Assembly (NCBI GenBank): GCA_943324925.2 | Contig: CALPNL020000043.1 | Coordinates: 1-11,974 of the forward strand | DNA from: Chitinophaga pinensis | GTDB lineage: Bacteria > Bacteroidota > Bacteroidia > Flavobacteriales > Flavobacteriaceae | DNA: 11,974 nt | Reading direction: 5' to 3' | Part shown: positions 1 through 6,701 of the stretch, one piece after another | How the letters are laid out: every line of letters starts with the position of its first letter | Numbering within the stretch: position 1 is the first letter of the stretch | Notes under the pieces: generated by a model | Databases searched by the model: none | Seen by the model: only the letters and a program-made list of their open reading frames with translations | Told to the model about the DNA's origin: nothing | Translations under genes and position numbers: made by a program

Positions 1-1056
1 CCTTCAGTAAATTTAAGTATATTGAAATTTTTAGCTTTCGAGCAAACTTTCAAAAATAGTTTAACCACATTGCCTATGGGTGGTGGTAAAGGAGGCGCTG
101 ATTTTGATCCTAAAGGAAAATCAGACAATGAAGTAATGCGTTTTTGTCAAGCATTTATGACAGAATTATCAAAACATATCGGTGATAATACTGACGTACC
201 AGCCGGAGATATTGGTGTTGGAGGCCGTGAAGTTGGCTATATGTTTGGTCAATATAAAAGACTAAGAAACGAGTTTACAGGAGTTTTAACTGGAAAAGGA
301 ATTTCTTTTGGAGGATCATTAATTCGTCCCGAAGCTACTGGATACGGTGATGTCTATTTTGCACAAAGCATGTTGAACACTAAAGGAGATAGTTTTAAAG
401 GAAAAACAGTTGTGATTTCTGGCTCTGGAAACGTAGCACAATATGCTGCTGAAAAAGCAACTCAATTAGGTGGTAAAGTGGTTACATTATCAGATTCTTC
501 AGGATATATTTATGATGCTGATGGAATTGATGCAGCTAAATTAGCTTACGTAATGGAAATCAAAAATGAATTACGTGGAAGAATTAGTGATTATTTAACG
601 AAGTATCCAAATGCAAAATTTGTTGCTGGGAAACGCCCTTGGGAAGTTAAATGTGACGTTGCTTTACCATGTGCAACTCAAAACGAATTGAACGAAGATG
701 AAGCTAAAATGCTTGTAGCAAATGGATGTATTTGTGTGGCAGAAGGAGCGAATATGCCTTCAACTCCAGAAGCAGTATTAGTTTTCCATAAAGCAAAAAT
801 ATTATTTGCACCTGGAAAAGCATCCAATGCGGGTGGGGTAGCAACTTCAGGATTAGAAATGTCACAAAACTCATTGAGATTAAGTTGGACAGCAGAAGAA
901 GTAGACGAGCGATTGAAAAAAATCATGCTCGATATTCACGCTTCTTGTGTAAAATACGGTAAGGATGCAACGGGTTACGTAGATTACGTTAAAGGAGCAA
1001 ATATTGCTGGATTTGTTAAAGTTGCCGACGCGATGTTGGCACAAGGAGTAGTATAA
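1..1056 (+). CDS. gdhA: NADP-type glutamate dehydrogenase, 5'-truncated by window edge
   Basis: Cytoplasmic glutamate dehydrogenase (Glu/Phe/Leu/Val dehydrogenase family), which interconverts 2-oxoglutarate plus ammonium and glutamate. The reading frame is open to base 1 (PSVNLSILKFLAFEQ...), so the true start is upstream. About 351 residues are visible, against roughly 445-450 for the hexameric bacterial enzyme, so about 95-100 N-terminal residues are missing. Visible hallmarks are the substrate-binding lysine regions LPMGGGKGG and DFDPKGKS, the catalytic aspartate segment VPAGDIGVGGREVGYM, and the Rossmann nucleotide-binding segment VVISGSGNVAQYAAEKA followed by VVTLSDSSG. The C-terminal part contains PSTPEAV and a GGVATSGLEMSQN segment typical of the family. 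NADP(H) preference is inferred from the close match to the biosynthetic GdhA subgroup and is not proven by a single residue here. The gene is followed by its own terminator, so it is probably monocistronic or the last gene of its unit. Confidence 0.96.
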   Translation, partial: PSVNLSILKFLAFEQTFKNSLTTLPMGGGKGGADFDPKGKSDNEVMRFCQAFMTELSKHIGDNTDVPAGDIGVGGREVGYMFGQYKRLRNEFTGVLTGKGISFGGSLIRPEATGYGDVYFAQSMLNTKGDSFKGKTVVISGSGNVAQYAAEKATQLGGKVVTLSDSSGYIYDADGIDAAKLAYVMEIKNELRGRISDYLTKYPNAKFVAGKRPWEVKCDVALPCATQNELNEDEAKMLVANGCICVAEGANMPSTPEAVLVFHKAKILFAPGKASNAGGVATSGLEMSQNSLRLSWTAEEVDERLKKIMLDIHASCVKYGKDATGYVDYVKGANIAGFVKVADAMLAQGVV

Positions 1057-1076
1057 AACCAACCACTATAGTAATT

Positions 1077-1107
1077 AAATGCCTCACAATTTGTGGGGCA
1101 TTTTTTT
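1077..1107 (+). terminator. Intrinsic terminator after gdhA
   Basis: A 12-bp stem (1077-1088 with 1092-1103, one G-U pair) with a three-base ATT loop runs into a T tract at 1101-1107. The core arms are GCCTCACA and TGTGGGGC. It begins 20 nt after the gdhA stop codon and insulates gdhA from porZ. This is the only strong rho-independent terminator I found in the window. Confidence 0.88.
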
Positions 1108-1144
1108 GTTTGCATATGAAAACGAAAATAATTCCGTTTTATAG

Positions 1145-1152
1145 TATATTTG
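1145..1152 (+). promoter_or_regulatory. Bacteroidota-type -7 promoter box for porZ
   Basis: TATATTTG matches the Bacteroidota housekeeping sigma -7 consensus TAnnTTTG exactly and lies 18 nt before the porZ ATG, just after the gdhA terminator. The usual -33 TTTG is not at standard spacing: the nearest TTTG, at 1109-1112, is 32 nt away, outside the usual 17-23. The call therefore rests on the -7 box and its position. The implied untranslated leader is only about a dozen bases. Confidence 0.55.
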
Positions 1153-1170
1153 TGATTTAACAAAAGTAAA

Positions 1171-3474
1171 ATGAAATACCCTTTAGCATTACTTATTGCT
1201 TTATTTTCTATTCAAATTGGCTTTTCACAAAACAGCCAATTCTGGAAGGGTTATTTCTCTTATAAACAAATAAAAGACATTTCTCAATCGCCAACAGTTT
1301 TTTTTGCAGCAGCAGAAAATGCTTTATTTTCTAAAAATCTAGTCACAAATTCAATAAAAACTACGAATACTATTGACGGACTTTCAGGTCAAACCATTAC
1401 ATCCATGTACCACAGTACGGGTTTTAATAAAACCATTATTGGGTATGAAAATGGATTGATTATGATTGTGAATGATGTTGATGGAACGATGATAAATGTA
1501 GTTGATATTATTACCAATGGGGTAAATCAGAATTTAAAAAAAATCAACCATTTCATGGAATACAATGGGATTCTATATGTTTCGTGCGATTTTGGAATTG
1601 TACAATATAATTTAGCGACTTCTGGTTTTGGGGACACCTACAGAATTGGAGATTTAGGAGCAGAAATTAAAGTATCACAAACGGCAATAAGCAATGGAAT
1701 TATTTATGCAGCAACCTCAGTTGGAATAAAAAGTGCTAGTATAATCAATCCTAATTTGAATGATTACAATCAATGGACGCAAGTTTTAAGCGGTGGGTTC
1801 TCAGGAGTAGAAACTTTTGGTTCTCAGGTTGTAGCCTCTTCAAATTGGGGCCAACTATTCAAACTAAATGGAGCTTCATTTACCTCATTTTCAACCCTTC
1901 CTTTGGGTGCAATTGATTTAAGAGCAAGTGGCAATTATCTATTAATTTCTACTCAAACAAGTGTATATGTTTACACCCAAAATTTGAGTTTATCGTTTCA
2001 AATCAATAGCAATCAAATTCCAAACCTTTCAGCAAAATTTACTTGTGCAACTGTTATTGACAATTTACTTTACTTGGGGACATTTGAAGATGGAATTATT
2101 ACTACAACTATTGATAATCCAACGACTTTTTCATTTTTAAGTCCCGACGGACCTTCTCGAAATGCGTTATTTGCAATTAATGCCTCAACGAATAATTTAT
2201 GGGCAGTTTATGGAGGGTATTCTTCAAATTACAATCCTTACACCTATGATTATAATGGTTTAAATACTTATGGGTTTAGTAAATATAACGAAAATGGTTG
2301 GCAAAACACTCCTTATTCGGATGTTTTGGGAGCAAAGGCGCTTTGTAAAATTACGGTAAATCCAAATAATAGTAATCAGGTATATATGAGTTCTTTTTTC
2401 TCGGGATTGTTAAAAGTTGAAAATGATATTCCAATCGTTTTATATGATGAAAGTAACAGTTCATTAGAATCATTAGTATTAACACCTCCCAATCCAAATT
2501 ATAAAGATTTACGTATTAATGGAGCAGCATTTGACAAATCGGGAAATTTATGGGTTGGGAATGGCTGGTCTAAAAATGGTATAAAGAAACTTTCAACCCA
2601 AGGCGCATGGTCAAGTGTGAATATAGAACCCATTTCTCAGAGGTATTATGAAAATAGTTACGGAGAAGTGGTAGTAGATAAAAATGGTACTAAATGGATG
2701 GCTTCAAGTTATGATGGCGTTATTGCCTACAACGAAACCGGGAACATTTTCAAGAAAATATCTCTTGGAGCAGAAACCGGCAATTTGCCAGTTGTAGATG
2801 CTAGGGTTGTTGCAATTGATAATAGGAACCAACTTTGGATTGGAACCACAAGTGGTTTAAGAGTACTTTCAAGTGTGGATCGTTTTTCAACTGACCCACA
2901 GTTAACCTCAAATTCAATTATTATTTTGGAAAATGGATTGGCACAAGAATTACTATACGAGCAATTTATCACTGATATTGTTGTGGATGGAGCCAATAAT
3001 AAATGGGTAGGAACGGCAGATTCAGGAGTTTTCCAATTCTCATCTGACGGACAACAAACCCTTCGCCGTTTCACAAGTAGTAATTCTCCATTACCTAGTA
3101 ATGCCATAAATGACATCGATATTAACCCCAGTACAGGAGAAGTATTTTTTGCTACTGATAAAGGAATGGTTTCCTATAAAGGAACCGCAACCACGGCAAG
3201 TACCGATTTAAGTAATGTAAATGTTTATCCAAATCCGGTTCGTCCAGAATTCGAAGGCACCGTAAAAGTTAGTGGATTATCCAATAAATGCAATGTGAAA
3301 ATTACCGATATTGAGGGAAATCTAGTTTATGAAACTATTTCTCAAGGGGGAACAATTGAATGGGATACTAAAGCTTTTGGAAGCTATAATGTAGCTTCAG
3401 GAGTTTATATGATCTTTATCTCGTCACAAGATGCAATGGACAACACGGTTAAAAAAGTGATGATAATTAGATAA
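1171..3474 (+). CDS. porZ: PorZ-like type IX secretion attachment-complex protein
   Basis: 767 residues, close to the roughly 775 of Porphyromonas gingivalis PorZ. In that species PorZ sits on the cell surface with PorU, PorV and PorQ, and the complex removes T9SS sorting domains and attaches cargo to lipopolysaccharide. Residues 1-19 form a signal peptide (hydrophobic LALLIALFSIQIG, likely cleavage before Gln20). From about 20 to 670 there are two beta-propeller domains. The second shows clear two-component-regulator-type propeller repeats such as NLWVGNG, TKWMASSYDGVIAYN, QLWIGTTSGLRVLS and NKWVGTADSGVFQF. Residues from about 683 to the end form a T9SS type A-like C-terminal domain. The ATG at 1171 is chosen because the signal peptide starts there and a -7 box lies 18 nt upstream. 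Similar proteins are often annotated only as 'two-component regulator propeller' or 'T9SS sorting domain' protein. The PorZ assignment rests on overall architecture and on the start of the mature protein. Confidence 0.82.
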   Translation: MKYPLALLIALFSIQIGFSQNSQFWKGYFSYKQIKDISQSPTVFFAAAENALFSKNLVTNSIKTTNTIDGLSGQTITSMYHSTGFNKTIIGYENGLIMIVNDVDGTMINVVDIITNGVNQNLKKINHFMEYNGILYVSCDFGIVQYNLATSGFGDTYRIGDLGAEIKVSQTAISNGIIYAATSVGIKSASIINPNLNDYNQWTQVLSGGFSGVETFGSQVVASSNWGQLFKLNGASFTSFSTLPLGAIDLRASGNYLLISTQTSVYVYTQNLSLSFQINSNQIPNLSAKFTCATVIDNLLYLGTFEDGIITTTIDNPTTFSFLSPDGPSRNALFAINASTNNLWAVYGGYSSNYNPYTYDYNGLNTYGFSKYNENGWQNTPYSDVLGAKALCKITVNPNNSNQVYMSSFFSGLLKVENDIPIVLYDESNSSLESLVLTPPNPNYKDLRINGAAFDKSGNLWVGNGWSKNGIKKLSTQGAWSSVNIEPISQRYYENSYGEVVVDKNGTKWMASSYDGVIAYNETGNIFKKISLGAETGNLPVVDARVVAIDNRNQLWIGTTSGLRVLSSVDRFSTDPQLTSNSIIILENGLAQELLYEQFITDIVVDGANNKWVGTADSGVFQFSSDGQQTLRRFTSSNSPLPSNAINDIDINPSTGEVFFATDKGMVSYKGTATTASTDLSNVNVYPNPVRPEFEGTVKVSGLSNKCNVKITDIEGNLVYETISQGGTIEWDTKAFGSYNVASGVYMIFISSQDAMDNTVKKVMIIR
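3217..3471 (+). other. T9SS type A-like C-terminal domain within PorZ
   Basis: Codons for residues 683-767. The domain opens with VYPNPV (YPNP at 686-689) and continues with the usual motif order: KVSGLS, a KITDIEGNLVYE strand pair, GGTIEWD, NVASGVYMIFI and the final KKVMIIR. This is the beta-sandwich signal that sends proteins through the type IX secretion system. In PorZ of P. gingivalis the equivalent domain is known to be retained rather than cleaved, and it binds anionic LPS. Whether it is retained here is inference. Confidence 0.85.
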
Positions 3475-3532
3475 TTTATATTGATTTTGAAGGAATTTAA
3501 GATCCGCTAAAAACAAATTATAAAATATAAAA

Positions 3533-4246
3533 ATGGTAGTAAAAACCAGGGCGATTGTAATTTCATCAATAAAATATCAGGAGAAAAGCTTGATTGTAAA
3601 GTGCTTTACACTCTCTGATGGACTTAAATCCTATTTTGTTAGAGATGCTTTTTCATCCAGAAAATCAAATCAGAAAATCGCTTACTTCCAACCCTTTTCA
3701 TTATTAGAAATTGAAGCAGTTCATAAAAACAAAGGCACCCTTGAAAATTTTAAAGAAATTAAACTAGCCGTTCCGTTTCAAACCATTCATAGCGATGTGA
3801 TTAAAAGTACCATTGTACTATTTTTATCAGAAATGATGCATTATTCAATTCATGAAGAGGAAGAAAATGAGGCGCTATTTACGTATCTAGAAACTTCATT
3901 ATTGTGGCTTGATGCCCACGAGGATATGGTAAATTTCCATCTTATTTTTTTATTAGAAGCCTCGAAATACTTGGGATTTTATCCTGATATTTCCGAAATG
4001 GATTTGCCTTTTTTTGAAATGAAAGAAGGTAATTTTTCTACATTCAGCGCAATAAGTTCTTTATCGGAGCAGGAAACATTACTTTTCAAAAAATTAATAA
4101 ATTTGAAATTGGAAAGCGACATTAAAACTTTTCATGTAATAGAAAGACAGTTATTATTAAAAATTTTAATTGATTATTACAGTTATCATTTAGAAGGATT
4201 CAGAAAACCGAAATCGGTAGAAGTATTGAAAGAAGTTTTTTCTTGA
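3533..4246 (+). CDS. recO: DNA repair protein RecO
   Basis: 237 residues, normal RecO length. RecO works with RecR (and RecF) to load RecA onto SSB-coated single-stranded DNA in gap and daughter-strand repair, and it also anneals strands. The N-terminal OB fold (about 1-80) starts with the typical MVVKTRAIVISSIKYQEKSLIV and is rich in basic residues. The helical region from about 85 contains the family segment KYLGFYPD at 145-151. The only cysteine is Cys24, so the four-cysteine zinc site of some RecO proteins (for example Deinococcus) is absent. The gene starts 58 nt after porZ, and I see neither a TAnnTTTG box nor a terminator in that gap, so read-through from the porZ promoter is likely. 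It ends at TGA 4244-4246, directly against the stop codon of the opposing antiporter gene. Confidence 0.93.
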   Translation: MVVKTRAIVISSIKYQEKSLIVKCFTLSDGLKSYFVRDAFSSRKSNQKIAYFQPFSLLEIEAVHKNKGTLENFKEIKLAVPFQTIHSDVIKSTIVLFLSEMMHYSIHEEEENEALFTYLETSLLWLDAHEDMVNFHLIFLLEASKYLGFYPDISEMDLPFFEMKEGNFSTFSAISSLSEQETLLFKKLINLKLESDIKTFHVIERQLLLKILIDYYSYHLEGFRKPKSVEVLKEVFS

Positions 4247-6517
4247 TTACGGTTTTACAATCAATACCGAAGGGATATCACTCAACCAATCACTTTGAGA
4301 ATCAACTAGTTTTTTCCAACTTTCCAAACTGATGATCATTAAATCGTGTTGGTTCAAAAACTCCTTTTCAATGACTTTGTTAGTCAGCAAACTCATATTA
4401 CTTGGGTAGTTATTTTCTAATGAATCAACTGCATTTTCAATAATAAAGTTATTTTTTATTTGCCCATTACAATCTAAAACGGCAATTTTTGAGTCGTTAT
4501 TGTAGATTAATTTTTGCGCATAATCCAATAAAAATCCGTCCTCGGCACTAAATATTGGAATAAAAACACGATTTACCGTTTGTAGGTCTTTGTTGATTAA
4601 AATTCCTAATGGCATTTTAGTTTTTGAGATGATTTGTCTCGTTCTTTCATCAAAAGGAGAATTTTCAAACAATCCTTCTTTACCTGTAAACTTATCAATT
4701 AAACGGTCTGGATTTATTATTCTAGTAGTAAATCCTAGTACTTTTCCTAAAAGTGTGCCTTCAAAAATTGACTTCCCTAATCCAACGAGTAGTAAATCAT
4801 ATTCCCCTTGATTAGCTATTTCCACAATGTCTGTTTCCACATCTACTGTAGCTTTAAAAACGGTCGTTATTTGTTGGTTTAAAATCTTTGACTCATTGAT
4901 AATTGGAAGGAAACTATCAGTTTCATATTCTTCCATATTATTAGCATGCATTTCGTCACTTAATACCAAATGCATCGCGGTAATATTTACATTGTCTTTT
5001 TGTTTTTTAACCATACTACTTGCCAATCGAAGTAAAGATCTTCCTTTTTCATTATTTCCAAAAAACAATAATATCTTGAATTTGCTCTTGCTATTGATCT
5101 CGTCGGGCACCAATTTATACTTCGATTTAAACGCCCAATTTATTAAATTCAAGGCTGGTCCAGTCATGAAAGTGGTAACTAAGGCCATGATAACCATCAT
5201 AGTAAAAACTTGAGGGGTCAATACTTTTAGGTCCAATCCGATGTTTAAAACCACTAATTCCATTAAACCTCGAGTGTTCATTAGGGCGCCAATGGTAAGA
5301 CTGTCTTTCCAACTTTGACCAACAAATTTGGCCGCCAAGGCACTTCCAAAGAATTTACCAACTACTGCTACCAGTATAATAAACCCGGTAACTTGCCACA
5401 TATAAGGATCATTAATTAATCCTATTTGAGTTCTTAAACCCGTAAATACGAAGAATAATGGCAATAATAAAATTACCGAAACATCCTCCACTTTTTCAAT
5501 AAATATACTTCTAAATTTTGAAATATCTGGCATGATTACCCCCGTCATAAAGGCACCAAACAAAGCGTGAATTCCTATTATATTAGTAGCATAGGAAGAT
5601 AAAATTAAAGTAAGAAAAAATATGGCAACAACTGGTTTACTTAAGTTTTCACTTTTTGAATATAAATCTCCTACTTTTTTCAAAAAAGGTTTTACAATAA
5701 AAAGCATAATCAGTACATAAAGAAGGGATAGCCCTATGACATATAATGCACTTTCAAATGCACCTGCTTTTACAATTGCAATTACAACCGCAAGTAAGCA
5801 CCAAGCCGTAATATCATCCGCAGCGGCGCAAGTAATTACTATGGCGCCCAATCTGGTTTTATGAATACCACGTTCTTGAACAATTCTTGCTAAAACTGGA
5901 AATGCAGTGATACTCATTGCAATTCCCATAAACAAACTGAATGATAAAAATGAAATTCCTTCCGGTGCAAATGTCTGATATACATAAAAAGCCAATCCTA
6001 TTCCTAGAGCAAATGGGATTACGATACTGGCATGGCTTATTACCACTGCCTCATTGGCCTTATTTCTTAGTACTTTTAAATCCAATTCCATTCCTATTAC
6101 AAACATGAAAAGGATTAAACCGATTTGGCTCAAGAAAGATAAATTTCCAAGTGATTGAGCAGGAAAAAGCATTAGGGAGAACTCTGGAAAGTACAATCCT
6201 AGTAATGAAGGTCCTAGGAATATACCGGCAATTATTTCCCCAATTACTGATGGCTGGCCGATTTTCCTGAAAATCCATCCAAAAAAGCGAGCGACAATAA
6301 TTATGGTGATTATTTGAGCTAGTAAAATCGCTAAAGGGTCTTTAAAATTGACCACCATTGAGCTGATAAATTCATTCCAATGGTCGGAAGGAGTTAAAAC
6401 GATAGAAGCTGTTTTTACTGTTTCTAAAAATTTACCTTTTGCTATAATCCAATAAATTAACGCGGTGAAACCACCTGTCACGATTATATAAAAGAAAGTA
6501 TTTTTAAAGTTTTTCAT
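4247..6517 (-). CDS. CPA2 cation/proton antiporter, CHX/Kha1-like, with USP-like C-terminal region
   Basis: 756 residues, an inner-membrane monovalent cation (K+ or Na+)/H+ antiporter. An extra hydrophobic helix at about 8-27 precedes the antiporter core at about 60-462, which has some 12-13 membrane segments. The core includes the GQPSVIGEIIAGIFLGP segment (87-103), the FMFVIGMELDL segment (138-147) and the ion-binding Asp234-Asp235 in AAADDITAWCLLA. Two aspartates there are typical of electrogenic exchangers such as NapA, where KefB/C have Gln-Asp. The stretch MNTRGLMELVVLNIG (413-427) followed by TTFMTGP resembles plant CHX and yeast Kha1 more than KefB. Residues 478-756 are cytoplasmic and look like two universal-stress-protein-like folds (KILLFFGNN... 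to about 640, then VFIPIFSAEDG... to the end), with a degenerate nucleotide motif near VGLGKSIFEG (578-587). Substrate and direction cannot be read from sequence. It is transcribed from the divergent region shared with the RND gene. Confidence 0.88.
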   Translation of the reverse strand: MKNFKNTFFYIIVTGGFTALIYWIIAKGKFLETVKTASIVLTPSDHWNEFISSMVVNFKDPLAILLAQIITIIIVARFFGWIFRKIGQPSVIGEIIAGIFLGPSLLGLYFPEFSLMLFPAQSLGNLSFLSQIGLILFMFVIGMELDLKVLRNKANEAVVISHASIVIPFALGIGLAFYVYQTFAPEGISFLSFSLFMGIAMSITAFPVLARIVQERGIHKTRLGAIVITCAAADDITAWCLLAVVIAIVKAGAFESALYVIGLSLLYVLIMLFIVKPFLKKVGDLYSKSENLSKPVVAIFFLTLILSSYATNIIGIHALFGAFMTGVIMPDISKFRSIFIEKVEDVSVILLLPLFFVFTGLRTQIGLINDPYMWQVTGFIILVAVVGKFFGSALAAKFVGQSWKDSLTIGALMNTRGLMELVVLNIGLDLKVLTPQVFTMMVIMALVTTFMTGPALNLINWAFKSKYKLVPDEINSKSKFKILLFFGNNEKGRSLLRLASSMVKKQKDNVNITAMHLVLSDEMHANNMEEYETDSFLPIINESKILNQQITTVFKATVDVETDIVEIANQGEYDLLLVGLGKSIFEGTLLGKVLGFTTRIINPDRLIDKFTGKEGLFENSPFDERTRQIISKTKMPLGILINKDLQTVNRVFIPIFSAEDGFLLDYAQKLIYNNDSKIAVLDCNGQIKNNFIIENAVDSLENNYPSNMSLLTNKVIEKEFLNQHDLMIISLESWKKLVDSQSDWLSDIPSVLIVKP

Positions 6518-6555
6518 GTGCCTAAAGCTGATTTTAACTACATAGATTCAAAAAT

Positions 6556-6588
6556 CAAATATAAGAATTAATACAATTCATAATTCAA
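6556..6588 (-). promoter_or_regulatory. Promoter for the antiporter gene
   Basis: Read on the minus strand, TATATTTG (plus-strand 6556-6563) is a perfect TAnnTTTG -7 box. A TTG at 6586-6588 lies 22 nt upstream of it, within the accepted 17-23 spacing for the -33 element. The box ends 38 nt before the antiporter ATG, which implies a leader of about 30 nt. The -33 element is short and could be chance in such AT-rich DNA. Confidence 0.5.
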
Positions 6589-6590
6589 TA

Positions 6591-6646
6591 CAATAATTAT
6601 AATTGGGATTTTATTTATTAACGAATTTTTAATCAAATAATTATTG
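6591..6646. repeat. 10-bp inverted repeat between divergent promoters
   Basis: CAATAATTAT (6591-6600) recurs as its exact reverse complement ATAATTATTG (6637-6646), separated by 36 bases. Each arm contains the near-palindrome ATAATTAT. The pair lies between the two divergent -7 boxes, where an operator could sit. The region is very AT-rich, so a chance match is quite possible and no regulator is identified nearby. Confidence 0.3.
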
Positions 6647-6675
6647 GTTTCACTTTAATTTTTCTAGGTTTTAAT

Positions 6676-6683
6676 TACCTTTG
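6676..6683 (+). promoter_or_regulatory. -7 promoter box for the RND exporter gene
   Basis: TACCTTTG matches TAnnTTTG exactly and lies 18 nt before the ATG at 6702, the same distance as at porZ. No convincing -33 TTTG is at standard spacing (TTG 6644-6646 is 29 nt away). The box overlaps an in-frame TTG at 6681, which argues against that TTG being the start codon. Confidence 0.55.
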
Positions 6684-6701
6684 CTCGCGTTAATAACGAT
6701 T

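Noticed and set aside
22..1056. TTG at 22 as the start of glutamate dehydrogenase
   Set aside because: Conserved family sequence (PSVNLSI) continues in frame upstream to base 1, so the gene is simply cut by the window edge.
2727..3116. 129-codon minus-strand open frame inside porZ
   Set aside because: Antisense to a well-supported gene, with no recognisable domain or promoter; a shadow frame in AT-rich sequence.
3475..3532. Separate promoter for recO
   Set aside because: A TTTG is present at 3486-3489, but no TAnnTTTG box lies at a suitable distance; cotranscription with porZ is simpler.
4214..4270. Imperfect inverted repeat TCGGTA...TATTGA with TCAATACCGA as a recO terminator
   Set aside because: The arms are interrupted, the loop is over 30 bases, and there is no T tract after it on either strand.
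4827..5213. 128-codon plus-strand open frame inside the antiporter gene
   Set aside because: Antisense shadow; its hydrophobic look comes from the complement of membrane-helix codons.
6060..6278. 72-codon minus-strand open frame overlapping the antiporter in another frame
   Set aside because: Overlaps the antiporter core, which is fully explained by its own frame, and shows no protein family features.
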